Below are positions 1 through 12,291 of a stretch of 64,000 nt of DNA, in pieces (within the stretch, counting starts at the first letter, position 1; each line of letters begins with the position of its first letter). The notes under the pieces were generated by a model. The model saw nothing but the letters and a program-made list of their open reading frames with translations. It was not told the origin of the DNA and did not search any database. This stretch comes from Arthrobacter alpinus (GTDB lineage: Bacteria > Actinomycetota > Actinomycetes > Actinomycetales > Micrococcaceae): positions 2,728,001-2,792,000 of the forward strand of contig NZ_CP012677.1 in NCBI RefSeq assembly GCF_001294625.1, written 5' to 3'. A program made the translations under genes and the position numbers.

Positions 1-666
1 CCGGGCCGTCACAAACTCGAACAGCGTCGTCACCGGCTGGTGGAACATTATCGGATCCATCAGGCTCAGCAACCGCGGAATACAGATGAAGGTCTGCCGC
101 AGGGACACCCAATGTTCAAGGCCGGATTCCACCACAAGGCACTCGGCCTCGATCTTGCTGACCGCATAGTGGTCACCAACCGCAGGTGTGATCGGGTCAC
201 CCACCCTCCCCCAGTGGAGGGGCGGGAGTCGGCTACCCGTCGTCGCCACCGATCCGACCGACACCAGCCGCACCCTGTCCGGGTCTGGCTGCGCCGCAAT
301 CGCGCGCAGGATGTTGCGGATCGAACCAACGTTGATCTGCTCGGTCAGCACCGGGTCACGGTCTGCGGCCGGCGAGATGAGCGCCGCCGTATGCAGTACG
401 ACGTCGGCACCGCTCACGCACTCGAGAACGCTCGCATAGTCGCGCAGATCGCCCCAGACGATCCGGACCCCTGGCTCGTTCAGGAAAGGGCGCAGTGCTC
501 GTCGGCCGTGCTTGGTGCCGTGGGCAAGCAAAACAATGTCAAAGCGGTCGCGCCGTTGAAGCAGCTCACACAGCGTGGCCGAGCCCATCGATCCGCTGGC
601 GCCGGTGAGGAGCACTGTCCGCTTTGATTTCGCCACCTCAGTGCGACTTGTGGGGTACGGCGACAT
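1..666 (-). CDS. NAD-dependent epimerase/dehydratase, partial (runs off left edge)
   Basis: An open reading frame on the minus strand starts at an ATG at 666, preceded by a GGGAGGATGGG ribosome site, and is open for 222 codons to the window edge. The protein opens with a Rossmann dinucleotide motif TGASGSMG near residue 22 and later has an active-site YAVSK tetrad motif, both typical of extended short-chain dehydrogenases (UDP-sugar epimerase type). The C-terminal substrate domain lies outside the window, so the substrate cannot be named. It is transcribed away from the metF-like gene. The family is certain; the specific reaction is not. Confidence 0.8.
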   Translation of the reverse strand, partial: MSPYPTSRTEVAKSKRTVLLTGASGSMGSATLCELLQRRDRFDIVLLAHGTKHGRRALRPFLNEPGVRIVWGDLRDYASVLECVSGADVVLHTAALISPAADRDPVLTEQINVGSIRNILRAIAAQPDPDRVRLVSVGSVATTGSRLPPLHWGRVGDPITPAVGDHYAVSKIEAECLVVESGLEHWVSLRQTFICIPRLLSLMDPIMFHQPVTTLFEFVTAR

Positions 667-740
667 TGACCCATCCTCCCATAGCAGCTACCTGATCCTG
701 AGACCGATGGCCGGTGAAGGCACCGGGTTTGTGTGTCTGC

Positions 741-1511
741 TCAGGGCCGTGAGTCCACGGCGTCAAGGGCGTTGAAAGTGTAGAGGTGGATGCCGTCCGG
801 AGGTTTTGGCAGGGACGTCAAATCCCTGATCAGAGCCCCCGGCTGGTAGCGGCTGCCGCTCAACAGCTGCCGGCCCAACGCCCCCTTGCCGGTGATGAAC
901 CGCAGGGAACTGCCAACGCCGATCTTTGTGGCCAGAAAGACCAGCTTGGTTCGCGGCGCGGACCCGGCCACGCCGGCCCACACCGGAAGCAACACGCCTT
1001 CGCTGCGCAACCCCGCTATGTACTCGGCGATCGTGGGCACTGAAAAGCACATCTGTGTCACAACGTGGTCCGCCAGTTCGGCCTTGGCCTGCAAGGATTC
1101 CATGAGCTGCAGGCGGCTGATGGACGGGTGGCCTTCCGGGTATCCGGCCACACCGAGTTTTATGGTGCGCCCGCTCAGCTCGACGATCTCGCGCATGAGA
1201 CTCTCGCTCGACGAATAGGGCCCGGCTGGGACCGCGGTGTCCCCGCCAATGGCAAAGATCTCCGCAATCCCAGCGCCCGCAGCACTGCGAATCAGCCGGG
1301 CCAGCTGCTCACGGGAGCCAATGGCCCGGGCGGCAAGGTGCGGGACCACGGTGAAGCCATGCCCGGCCAGTGCCACGGCCGTTTCCATGGTGCGTTCGAC
1401 GCCGTGGTGAGGCAGGCACGTCACTGTGAGGGTCGTGCTGGTGGGGACCTTCGCAAGCACCGCGGGAATGACACCCTGGGTGGGGATGATTTCCAGTCTG
1501 GTGGGGAGCAT
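741..1511 (-). CDS. methylenetetrahydrofolate reductase-like protein
   Basis: A 256-residue TIM-barrel protein related to 5,10-methylene-THF reductase (MetF). Recognisable stretches are TVTCLPHHGVERT near residue 30, VVPHLAAR, IFAIGGD and KLGVAGYPEGHP, the folate and FAD contact regions of this family. It is shorter than the roughly 300 residues of MetF and carries LTVTCLPHHG where MetF has the EFFPP strand, so it belongs to a short actinobacterial branch. An AAGGA site sits before the ATG at 1511. It is the last gene of the gcvP-gcvT-gcvH-glyA-sdaA-lipA series, 27 bp after lipA. There it would reduce methylene-THF made by glycine cleavage. Whether it makes methyl-THF or handles a related adduct is inference. 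Confidence 0.72.
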   Translation of the reverse strand: MLPTRLEIIPTQGVIPAVLAKVPTSTTLTVTCLPHHGVERTMETAVALAGHGFTVVPHLAARAIGSREQLARLIRSAAGAGIAEIFAIGGDTAVPAGPYSSSESLMREIVELSGRTIKLGVAGYPEGHPSISRLQLMESLQAKAELADHVVTQMCFSVPTIAEYIAGLRSEGVLLPVWAGVAGSAPRTKLVFLATKIGVGSSLRFITGKGALGRQLLSGSRYQPGALIRDLTSLPKPPDGIHLYTFNALDAVDSRP

Positions 1512-1538
1512 CGTGGATCCTTGCCGTGTTGGATGGAA

Positions 1539-2555
1539 TTAGTGTGCTGCGATGAGGGAGGCGGCTTCCTGGCGGGTATGGCCGGCGTCCTCGATGCCTT
1601 CGGCGATGTGGGCGAGGTGTTCGGGGATGTCGCGGCCTTTTTTGCGCATGGCTGTTGCCCAGAGCCGCCCGGCCCGGTAGGAGGAACGCACCAGCGGCCC
1701 GGACATGACCCCCAGAAAACCGATCTCGTCGGCTTCCTGGTTCAGTTCCAAAAATTCCGCAGGCTTGACCCAACGGTCCACGGGCAGGTGCCGTTCGGAG
1801 GGGCGCAGGTACTGGGTGATGGTGATCAGGTCCGTGCCGGCGTCGTGCAAATCCTGCAGTGCCTGGCTGATTTCTTCCCGGGTCTCACCCATCCCCAGGA
1901 TCAGGTTCGACTTGGTCACCATGCCGTGATCGCGGCCCTGGCTGATGACGTCCAGGGAGCGCTCGTAACGGAACGCGGGACGGATGCGCTTGAAAATCCG
2001 CGGCACCGTCTCCACATTGTGGGCGAACACCTCCGGGTTGGACTCACAGATCGCGGCAATGTTATCGGGCTTGCCGGAGAAGTCCGGGATCAGCAGCTCG
2101 ACGCCGGTGTTCGGGTTCAGCTCGTGAATCTTGCGCACCGTCTCGGCATAGAGCCACACACCCTCATCCTCGAGGTCGTCGCGGGCCACACCGGTGACGG
2201 TGGCGTAGCGCAAGTTCATCTTCACCACGGAGCGGGCCACCTTGGTGGGCTCAAACCTGTCAATCGGGGACGGCTTACCGGTATCGATCTGGCAGAAATC
2301 ACAGCGCCGGGTACATTCCGAACCGCCGATCAAGAACGTGGCCTCCCGGTCTTCCCAGCACTCGAAGATGTTCGGGCAGCCCGCCTCCTCACACACGGTA
2401 TGCAGGCCCTGACCCTTGACCAGGTTCTTCATGGCAATGTACTCCGGGCCCATGGCCACCTTGGCCTTCATCCACTCCGGCTTACGCTCCACCGGAACAG
2501 CAGCATTACGCTGCTCAATCCGCAACAACTTACGTCCTTCAGGTGCCAACGTCAC
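1539..2555 (-). CDS. lipA: lipoyl synthase
   Basis: LipA is a radical-SAM enzyme that inserts two sulfurs into octanoyl groups on carrier proteins such as GcvH. The 338-residue protein shows both clusters. Auxiliary [4Fe-4S] cysteines are at residues 55, 60 and 66 ([12 protein letters not shown]) and the radical-SAM CxxxCxxC is at 81, 85 and 88 (CTRRCDFC). The start is GTG at 2555 with AAGGAG ten bases upstream. Its place downstream of gcvH and glyA fits a supply role, because the glycine cleavage H protein needs lipoate. About 150 bp with TTATGCGC repeats separates it from sdaA. Confidence 0.96.
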   Translation of the reverse strand: MTLAPEGRKLLRIEQRNAAVPVERKPEWMKAKVAMGPEYIAMKNLVKGQGLHTVCEEAGCPNIFECWEDREATFLIGGSECTRRCDFCQIDTGKPSPIDRFEPTKVARSVVKMNLRYATVTGVARDDLEDEGVWLYAETVRKIHELNPNTGVELLIPDFSGKPDNIAAICESNPEVFAHNVETVPRIFKRIRPAFRYERSLDVISQGRDHGMVTKSNLILGMGETREEISQALQDLHDAGTDLITITQYLRPSERHLPVDRWVKPAEFLELNQEADEIGFLGVMSGPLVRSSYRAGRLWATAMRKKGRDIPEHLAHIAEGIEDAGHTRQEAASLIAAH

Positions 2556-2612
2556 AGCTGTACTCCTTCGTTCGGCTCAGCTTTGCTGCCGTGGCCGGGT
2601 TACTTTGTGCTC

Positions 2613-2686
2613 TTATGCGGTGGATTCGGGCTCGGTTATGCGCATGGTCGTTTATGCGCGGGGCCCGGTTCGGGTTGTGCGCATAA
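2613..2686. repeat. TTATGCGC repeat cluster between sdaA and lipA
   Basis: Three direct copies of TTATGCG begin at 2613, 2636 and 2652. An inverted copy GCGCATAA lies at 2679-2686. The last pair forms an 8-bp stem around a GC-rich loop. No gene fits here. A related set of GCATA/TATGCGC words lies at about 49736-49795, so this may be a dispersed intergenic element. Confidence 0.5.
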
Positions 2687-2707
2687 GCTCACGCTCCGGG
2701 GCCTTTT

Positions 2708-4105
2708 TTAGCATTCGACGACGTTGACGGCGAGGCCGCCCATGGCCGTTTCCTTGTATTTAGAGGACATGTCGCGGCCGGTCTCGCGCATGGTGATGAT
2801 GACCTCGTCCAGGGAGACCCGGTGGGTGCCATCGCCCCACAACGCCATTTTCGCGGCGTTGATGGCTTTCGCGGCCGCAATCGCGTTACGTTCAATGCAG
2901 GGGATCTGCACGAGCCCGCCGATCGGGTCACACGTGAGGCCCAGGTTGTGTTCCATGGCGATCTCCGCGGCGTTCTCGACCTGTTCCGGGGTCCCGCCCA
3001 TGACCTCGGCCAGCCCGGCCGCGGCCATCGAGGACGCGGAACCAACCTCGCCCTGACAGCCGACCTCGGCCCCGGAGATCGAAGCCTGCTCCTTGTACAA
3101 CACCCCCACCGCGGCGGAAGCGAGCAAGAACGTCACCACCACATCATCCACACGCTCCTGCGAGGCGCCGGACATACCCTCGGTGTAGTGGGTGGCGTAG
3201 AACATCACGGCCGGGATGATCCCGGCAGCCCCGTTCGTCGGGGCCGTCACGACCCGCCCGCCGGAGGCGTTTTCCTCATTCACGGCCAACGCCACCAGAT
3301 TCACCCATTCCTGCCAGAACTTCGGATCCCGGTCCGGGTCCTCAGCCAGCAGCCGGGCATGCCAGTCAGGGGCGCGGCGGCGGACCTTCAACCCACCCGG
3401 CAGCAGCCCGGCGCGTTCCAAGGAGGCGTTCTTACATTCCTCCATGACGTCACGGATATGCAACAGCCCGGCCCGGATCTCCTCCTCGGAACGGGTCACG
3501 AGCTCATTGGCAAGCATCACGTCACTGAAGTTCCCGCCCACATTGGCACAGTGTTCCAACAAGGTCTCAGCAGTCCGGAACGGGTATGGCAAAAGTTCCT
3601 TGGAGTGTTCCAGCTCCGCCACCGCAGCCTCCACTTCCCCCTCACGGATGATGAAGCCACCACCGACGGAGAAGTACGTGGCCTCGTGCACCAGCACCCC
3701 GGCACTATCACTGACAGCCAGCTTCATACCGTTGGTGTGGCGGGGCAGGATCGTCAACGGGTGCAAAATAATATCTTCGGCACCGTACTCAAGAGCCACA
3801 CTGCCCCCGAGCAGCAAGGGCGCACCGGCAGCAAACGCCGCCAGACGGGACTGGACCTCGGCCGGCAGAATCAACTCCGGCTCCCGGCCCTCCAAACCCA
3901 GCAACACCGCCGTCATGGTCCCATGCCCGCGCCCGGTCGCCGCCAGGGAACCATACAAATCCACCCGCACCGAGCCGACCCTACCCAGCAACCCGCCCCC
4001 CACCAACTCCGCAGCAAACGCCGCAGCAGCCCGCATCGGCCCCACAGTATGCGAACTCGACGGACCAATCCCCACCGAAAACAAATCAAAAACACCAACA
4101 GACAT
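2708..4105 (-). CDS. sdaA: L-serine ammonia-lyase (iron-sulfur, single-chain)
   Basis: This gene converts L-serine to pyruvate and ammonia using a [4Fe-4S] cluster. The 465-residue protein is a fused single-chain form. The N-terminal beta domain starts with [19 protein letters not shown] and GPMRAA. The C-terminal alpha domain ends with the cluster cysteines in [15 protein letters not shown] and [11 protein letters not shown] at 4105 has GAGG eight bases upstream. It follows glyA by 131 bp on the same strand. In this context it drains serine made from glycine by GcvPTH plus GlyA, giving a glycine-to-pyruvate route under the riboswitch upstream. Co-transcription with glyA is inferred from strand and spacing. 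Confidence 0.95.
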   Translation of the reverse strand: MSVGVFDLFSVGIGPSSSHTVGPMRAAAAFAAELVGGGLLGRVGSVRVDLYGSLAATGRGHGTMTAVLLGLEGREPELILPAEVQSRLAAFAAGAPLLLGGSVALEYGAEDIILHPLTILPRHTNGMKLAVSDSAGVLVHEATYFSVGGGFIIREGEVEAAVAELEHSKELLPYPFRTAETLLEHCANVGGNFSDVMLANELVTRSEEEIRAGLLHIRDVMEECKNASLERAGLLPGGLKVRRRAPDWHARLLAEDPDRDPKFWQEWVNLVALAVNEENASGGRVVTAPTNGAAGIIPAVMFYATHYTEGMSGASQERVDDVVVTFLLASAAVGVLYKEQASISGAEVGCQGEVGSASSMAAAGLAEVMGGTPEQVENAAEIAMEHNLGLTCDPIGGLVQIPCIERNAIAAAKAINAAKMALWGDGTHRVSLDEVIITMRETGRDMSSKYKETAMGGLAVNVVEC

Positions 4106-4131
4106 GGCAGTACCTCACTAAAAACTAAGTT

Positions 4132-4158
4132 CCTCCCGCCAGTGAAACCTGGCGGAGG
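4132..4158. terminator. hairpin between glyA and sdaA
   Basis: CCTCCCGCCAG at 4132-4142 faces CTGGCGGAGG at 4149-4158 around the loop TGAAAC, with one bulged C. It has no T-tract. It could be a processing or pausing hairpin rather than a terminator. Confidence 0.35.
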
Positions 4159-4236
4159 GCCGGGCCCCTTGCGGGTGCCAGGCCGGTCCCCTGCGGCAGC
4201 CGTCAAAGCAGCCACCGCAGGGAGCAACAGTACCGT

Positions 4237-5553
4237 CTAGGACAAGTCTGCCACTGACGGGTAGAGCGGGTGGGCTGTTGCGAGAGCTGCAACCCGGGTG
4301 CGCAACCCGGACAGGTCCGCGTCAGCGTCGGCCAAAAGGGCCTCGGCGATGATATCCGCCACTTCGGCAAAGGCTGCCTCGCCGAAACCGCGCGTGGCCA
4401 ATGCCGGGGTGCCGATGCGCAGGCCCGAGGTGACCATGGGCGGGCGCGGGTCAAACGGCACGGCGTTGCGGTTGACGGTGATGTCAATGGCGGCGAGCCG
4501 ATCCTCCGCCTCCTGGCCGTTGAGCTCACAGTTGCGCAAGTCCACCAGCACCAGGTGCACGTCGGTGCCCCCGGAGATCACGGAGATGCCGCGTGCTGCC
4601 ACATCGGGCTTGATGAGCCGGTCGGCAAGGAGGCGGGCACCGAGTAGCACCCGTTCCTGACGTTCGGCAAATTCCGGCGACGCCGCAATCTTGAACGCCA
4701 CGGCCTTGCCGGCAATGACGTGCTCCAGCGGTCCGCCCTGCTGGCCCGGGAACACGGCCGAGTTGATCTTCTTGGCGATGTCGGCGTCGTTACTCAAGAT
4801 GATGCCACCGCGCGGGCCGGCCAGGGTCTTGTGCGTGGTGGACGTGGTGACATGGGCGTGCGGCACCGGTGAGGGATGCAAACCAGCGGCCACCAGACCA
4901 GCGAAGTGGGCCATGTCCACCATCAAGTAAGCACCCACGAGGTCCGCGATGCGCCGGAATTCGGCGAAGTCCAGCTGGCGGGCGTAAGCCGACCAGCCGG
5001 CAACGATGAGGGCCGGCTTGTGTTCGAGCGCCAGACGCTCCACCTCAGCCATGTCCACCTGGTGCGTGTCCTCCCGGACCTGGTACGGAACCACGTTGTA
5101 CAGGCGGCCGGAGAAATTGATCTTCATGCCGTGTGTCAGGTGCCCGCCGTGGGCCAGGTTCAGCCCCATGATGGTGTCGCCGGGCTTGATCAGCGCGTGC
5201 ATCACGGAGGCGTTGGCCTGGGCGCCAGAGTGCGGCTGGACGTTGGCGAACCCGGCACCAAAAAGGGCCGTGACCCGGTCGATTGCCAGCTGCTCGACAA
5301 CGTCCACGTATTCGCAGCCGCCGTAGTAGCGTCGGCCCGGGTAGCCTTCGGCGTACTTGTTGGTCAGCACCGATCCCTGCGCCGCCATCACCGCGGCGGC
5401 CGTGTGGTTCTCCGAGGCGATCATTTCCAGACCAGTGCGCTGGCGGGACAGCTCGGCGTCGATCGCCACGGCAATTTCCGGGTCCAGCTCGGCCAGGGTC
5501 GCGTCAAGGCTCTGCGCAACCACCTGCTGGTAGCTCACGTCAGCGCGGTTCAC
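4237..5553 (-). CDS. glyA: serine hydroxymethyltransferase
   Basis: GlyA interconverts glycine plus methylene-THF and serine, using PLP. The 438-residue protein has the family landmarks: EMIASENH near residue 43, [15 protein letters not shown] near 65, [14 protein letters not shown] near 211, and the PLP-binding lysine K242 in [15 protein letters not shown]. The start is GTG at 5553, and its GTGA overlaps the gcvH stop, so the two genes are translationally coupled. Placement inside the glycine cleavage operon lets methylene-THF from one glycine be added to another to form serine. That serine then meets SdaA downstream. Confidence 0.97.
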   Translation of the reverse strand: MNRADVSYQQVVAQSLDATLAELDPEIAVAIDAELSRQRTGLEMIASENHTAAAVMAAQGSVLTNKYAEGYPGRRYYGGCEYVDVVEQLAIDRVTALFGAGFANVQPHSGAQANASVMHALIKPGDTIMGLNLAHGGHLTHGMKINFSGRLYNVVPYQVREDTHQVDMAEVERLALEHKPALIVAGWSAYARQLDFAEFRRIADLVGAYLMVDMAHFAGLVAAGLHPSPVPHAHVTTSTTHKTLAGPRGGIILSNDADIAKKINSAVFPGQQGGPLEHVIAGKAVAFKIAASPEFAERQERVLLGARLLADRLIKPDVAARGISVISGGTDVHLVLVDLRNCELNGQEAEDRLAAIDITVNRNAVPFDPRPPMVTSGLRIGTPALATRGFGEAAFAEVADIIAEALLADADADLSGLRTRVAALATAHPLYPSVADLS

Positions 5554-5933
5554 AGCTCTCCCCCGTTGGCTGCAGCGTACTCTGCCGCGGTCAGCAGCGG
5601 GCCCTCGGATTCCACGGCCACCTTAAACAGCCAGCCGGCACCATAGGGGTCCGAGTTGATCAGCGCCGGGTCGTCGACGGCGGCGGTGTTCACTTCGGTA
5701 ACCTCGCCGGTGACCGGGGAGTAAAGATCGGAGACGGACTTGGTCGACTCGATCTCACCACAAGTTTCGCCGGCGGTGACGGTACTTCCGACATCGGGCA
5801 GGTCTACGTAGACGATGTCGCCGAGGGCGTCGGCCGCAACTGCGGAGACGCCGATGGTGGAGGGGCCAGCGCCATCGGCGGCGATCCACTCATGTTCGAC
5901 GGAGTACTTAAGTTCGGCAGCTACTTTGCTCAT
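5550..5933 (-). CDS. gcvH: glycine cleavage system H protein
   Basis: GcvH is the lipoyl carrier that shuttles the aminomethyl group between GcvP and GcvT. It has 127 residues. The lipoylated lysine is K65 in [12 protein letters not shown], and the N-terminus has the usual EHEWI. ATG at 5933 has AAAGG nine bases upstream. The 3' end overlaps the GTG of glyA. A nested hairpin lies in the 110-bp gap behind gcvT and may set relative expression. Confidence 0.96.
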   Translation of the reverse strand: MSKVAAELKYSVEHEWIAADGAGPSTIGVSAVAADALGDIVYVDLPDVGSTVTAGETCGEIESTKSVSDLYSPVTGEVTEVNTAAVDDPALINSDPYGAGWLFKVAVESEGPLLTAAEYAAANGGEL

Positions 5934-5973
5934 GATGTAAGCCTTTCAAGGGAAGTGAACACTAAGGGGGCGT

Positions 5974-6034
5974 GAGTCCGTCACGTAGCGATGGTGGGGG
6001 CTGGTGGCGCCCACCACGCGAAAGCGACGGACTC
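5974..6034 (-). promoter_or_regulatory. nested hairpin in the gcvT-gcvH intercistronic gap
   Basis: GAGTCCGTC at 5974-5982 is perfectly complementary to GACGGACTC at 6026-6034. Inside lies a second stem, TGGTGG/CCACCA, around CGC. The structure fills most of the gcvT-gcvH gap. It could be a processing site, a pause, or a partial terminator that adjusts GcvH relative to GcvPT. No U-tract follows. Confidence 0.45.
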
Positions 6035-6043
6035 GGTGTGGGA

Positions 6044-7177
<1,134 letters not shown>

Positions 7178-7194
7178 GGAAATTCCTTTGCGGG

Positions 7195-10089
<2,895 letters not shown>

Positions 10090-10149
10090 GAGGAACTCCA
10101 AGGTACGGCCGCCCCTTGAGGGGTGTGGCATGGGTGGGGTTCCTCCCCG

Positions 10150-10345
10150 CTCTGTCTTGGACCTGAGAGATTCCGCGTTTCCCTCATTTCACAAGGGTGG
10201 CGCTTGCACCGTCGGTGAGTGCGGCTTTTGGGCCCACTACTTTCCAGAGTTGCCTCGCCGTGGCGGTACATGGGCCTGAGAGATTCCTGGGGAGGATTTG
10301 CTCCTACGGCGCCGCCAAAATTGCTGGGAGGACTCTCCCGCCACG
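10150..10345 (-). promoter_or_regulatory. tandem glycine riboswitch upstream of gcvP
   Basis: Read on the minus strand, two aptamers occur in series. The first (10345-10258) is closed by CGTGGCGG/CCGCCACG and contains GGGAGAG and AATCTCTCAGGCCC. The linker GGCAACTCTGGAAAG is typical of tandem glycine riboswitches. The second (10249-10150) is closed by CTCTG/CAGAG and contains GACGGTGCAAGCGCC and AATCTCTCAGGTCC, then GACAGAG. No U-tailed terminator follows. A GGGGAGGA sequence sits immediately after the last P1 strand, which suggests control of translation or Rho rather than an intrinsic terminator. By family, glycine should switch on the cleavage operon. Confidence 0.93.
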
Positions 10346-10370
10346 GTTCGAAAGGCGTGTTAAATTGTGG

Positions 10371-10384
10371 GTGACTCGGCTCAC
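10371..10384 (-). promoter_or_regulatory. GTGA-N6-TCAC element upstream of the gcvP riboswitch
   Basis: An imperfect palindrome GTGACTCGGCTCAC. On the minus strand it reads TGTGAGCCGAGTCACCCA, close to the TGTGACTCGCGTCACCCA element facing cycA. It could be a shared activator or repressor site of the divergent promoters. Confidence 0.4.
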
Positions 10385-10527
10385 AGAATACACGAGGAAG
10401 CCGTCTCGGGCCAAATTGGCCCGGTAGATACCTCCGCGAAGGCGCCTGCACCCAGCCCTTAAATACCCATTCCCGCCGCCTGCGCGTTTTACTTTTTTTG
10501 CATCGCCAGCACTTTAAGGTCTACCAT

Positions 10528-10541
10528 GTGACTCGCGTCAC
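10528..10541 (+). promoter_or_regulatory. GTGAC-N4-GTCAC palindrome upstream of the cycA riboswitch
   Basis: GTGACTCGCGTCAC lies 24 bases before the first riboswitch base and therefore near the expected promoter of cycA. The same perfect arms occur at 57996-58009 upstream of another gene. A regulator-binding site is likely; the protein is unknown. Confidence 0.45.
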
Positions 10542-10564
10542 CCAAGAAACATGTAGTGCCATCG

Positions 10565-10757
10565 ATCCGTGGCGGGAGAGTCCCGCCGGAACAGTGTGCG
10601 GGCGCCGAAGGAGCAAACCCTCCCCGGGAATCTCTCAGGCCCATGTACCGCCGCGGATAGGCAACTCTGGAAAGCGGCCGGGAAACCGGCCCACCGAAGG
10701 TGCAAGCGGCGTCCTTGAACACAGGGACCCGCGGAAACTCTCAGGTCCCAGACAGAG
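10565..10757 (+). promoter_or_regulatory. tandem glycine riboswitch upstream of cycA-purU
   Basis: The first aptamer (10565-10658) is closed by ATCCGTGGCGG/CCGCCGCGGAT with one G-U pair and contains GGGAGAG and AATCTCTCAGGCCC. The linker GGCAACTCTGGAAAG precedes the second aptamer (10665-10757), closed by CTCTG/CAGAG, with GAAGGTGCAAGCGGC and AACTCTCAGGTCCC. It is a near copy, in opposite orientation, of the gcvP riboswitch. A 47-base stretch around the first CTCTCAGG differs at only three positions. Downstream are GGGGAGGA and a small GTGGCA/TGCCAC hairpin. It would control glycine uptake by CycA together with PurU. Confidence 0.93.
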
Positions 10758-10778
10758 TGGGGAGGAACCCGAATCATC

Positions 10779-10793
10779 GTGGCACCCTGCCAC
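10779..10793 (+). promoter_or_regulatory. small hairpin between cycA riboswitch and start
   Basis: GTGGCACCCTGCCAC forms a perfect 6-bp stem with a CCC loop, 22 bases after the riboswitch and before the GGAG of cycA. It may be part of the expression platform. Confidence 0.35.
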
Positions 10794-10812
10794 CGAAACG
10801 ATGGAGTTCCTT

Positions 10813-12291
10813 TTGACGACACACCAATCCACGGCTCCCCACGACGCGCCACCGCAGCTTGAGCGGCAGTTGAGCAACCGGCATATCCAGCTCATCGCCA
10901 TCGGCGGCGCCATTGGAACGGGCCTGTTCATGGGCTCCGGAAAAACCATCTCCGCGGCAGGACCGTCGGTGATCTTCGTCTACATGATCATCGGCTTCAT
11001 GCTGTTCTTTGTCATGCGCGCTATGGGTGAGTTGCTGCTGAGCAACCTCCACTACAAATCGTTCAGCGATTTCGCCGCTGATCTGTTGGGCCCGTGGGCG
11101 GGTTTCTTCACGGGCTGGACGTACTGGTTCTGCTGGGTGATCACCGGAATCGCCGACGTCATTGCCATCGCCGCCTACACACGGGTACTTTGGCCGGGCC
11201 TGCCCCTGTGGATCCCGGGGCTGATCACCATCGGCATCCTGCTGGTGTTGAACCTGACCACGGTGAAGGCGTTTGGGGAAACGGAATTCTGGTTTGCCCT
11301 GATCAAGATTATCGCCATTGTCGCCCTGATCATCGTGGGCCTGTTCATGATCTTTGGCGGCTTCCGCTCGGACGCTGGGCCGGCAACGTTCACCAACCTG
11401 TGGAGCCACGGAGGGTTCTTCCCCAACGAATTCATGGGCTTCGTGGCCGGCTTCCAGATTGCGGTGTTTGCGTTCGTGGGCATCGAATTGGTTGGCACGA
11501 CGGCGGCCGAGGCGAAGGATCCGGAGAAGAACCTCCCCAAGGCCATCAACTCCATCCCCATCCGTGTGTTGCTTTTCTACGTGGGCGCCTTGATCATCTT
11601 GATGTCCGTCATCCCCTGGACCCAGTTTGCTGCCGGGCACAGCCCGTTTATCGCCATGTTTTCACTGGCCGGGCTTGGTGCGGCCGCCACAATCGTGAAC
11701 CTGGTGGTGCTGACTTCGGCCATGTCCTCCGCCAACTCGGGTATCTACTCCACCTCCCGGATGGTGTACGGTCTGGCGCAGGAAGGCGACGCCCCCCAGC
11801 GCTTCTCCAAGCTCTCCAGCCGCAAGGTTCCTAGCAACGCCTTGTTCCTGTCCTGCATCCTGCTCCTGTCCGGCGTGGCGTTGATGTATGTCGGCGAGGA
11901 CATTGGCAAGGCTTTTGAGATGGTCACCACCGTTGCCGCCGTCTGCTTTGTGTTTGTTTGGTCGATGATTCTGGCCAGCTACCTCGCGTTCCGCCGTCGC
12001 CGCCCGCATTTGCACAACTCCTCGAAATTCAAGATGCCCGGCGGCATCCCCATGGTGTGGGTGGTGTTTGCGTTCTTCGCCTTTGTGCTGTGGGCGCTGA
12101 CTACCCAGCCCGACACCCTGAAGGCATTGCTGGTGACACCGCTCTGGTTCCTCATCCTCGGTGTCGTGTGGTCCTTGATTCGAAAGCGCCCCAGCCACCT
12201 GGCCCGCTACGCCGCGTTCCAGGACGATCTCGAGTCGGAACGTGCTAAGTCAGCGGAGCTCCTGGGCAAGCAAACGGCGGCCGGAAAATGA
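10813..12291 (+). CDS. cycA: D-serine/D-alanine/glycine transporter (CycA family)
   Basis: An amino-acid:proton symporter of the APC superfamily with about 12 membrane segments. The sequence follows E. coli CycA closely: LSNRHIQLIAIGGAIGTGL at the start of TM1, MGSGKTIS, MRAMGELLLSN, FTGWTYWFCWV, FAFVGIELVGTTAAE, SSANSGIYSTSRM and ALLVTPLWF. I prefer TTG at 10813. GGAG lies six bases before it, and the surrounding GGAGTTCCTTTTGACGA is nearly the same as the gcvP start GGAGTTCCTCATGACGA. ATG at 10801 is in frame but has no ribosome site and would add four residues. The gene is controlled by its own glycine riboswitch and overlaps purU by four bases (ATGA). Confidence 0.93.
   Translation: MTTHQSTAPHDAPPQLERQLSNRHIQLIAIGGAIGTGLFMGSGKTISAAGPSVIFVYMIIGFMLFFVMRAMGELLLSNLHYKSFSDFAADLLGPWAGFFTGWTYWFCWVITGIADVIAIAAYTRVLWPGLPLWIPGLITIGILLVLNLTTVKAFGETEFWFALIKIIAIVALIIVGLFMIFGGFRSDAGPATFTNLWSHGGFFPNEFMGFVAGFQIAVFAFVGIELVGTTAAEAKDPEKNLPKAINSIPIRVLLFYVGALIILMSVIPWTQFAAGHSPFIAMFSLAGLGAAATIVNLVVLTSAMSSANSGIYSTSRMVYGLAQEGDAPQRFSKLSSRKVPSNALFLSCILLLSGVALMYVGEDIGKAFEMVTTVAAVCFVFVWSMILASYLAFRRRRPHLHNSSKFKMPGGIPMVWVVFAFFAFVLWALTTQPDTLKALLVTPLWFLILGVVWSLIRKRPSHLARYAAFQDDLESERAKSAELLGKQTAAGK

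Noticed and set aside
1065..2711. 548-codon plus-strand ORF opposite lipA and the metF-like gene
   Set aside because: It is antisense to two confidently identified genes and its translation has no family features; GC-rich codon bias creates such shadows.
2822..4240. 472-codon plus-strand ORF opposite sdaA
   Set aside because: Shadow of sdaA; His/Arg/Gln-rich with no recognisable domain.
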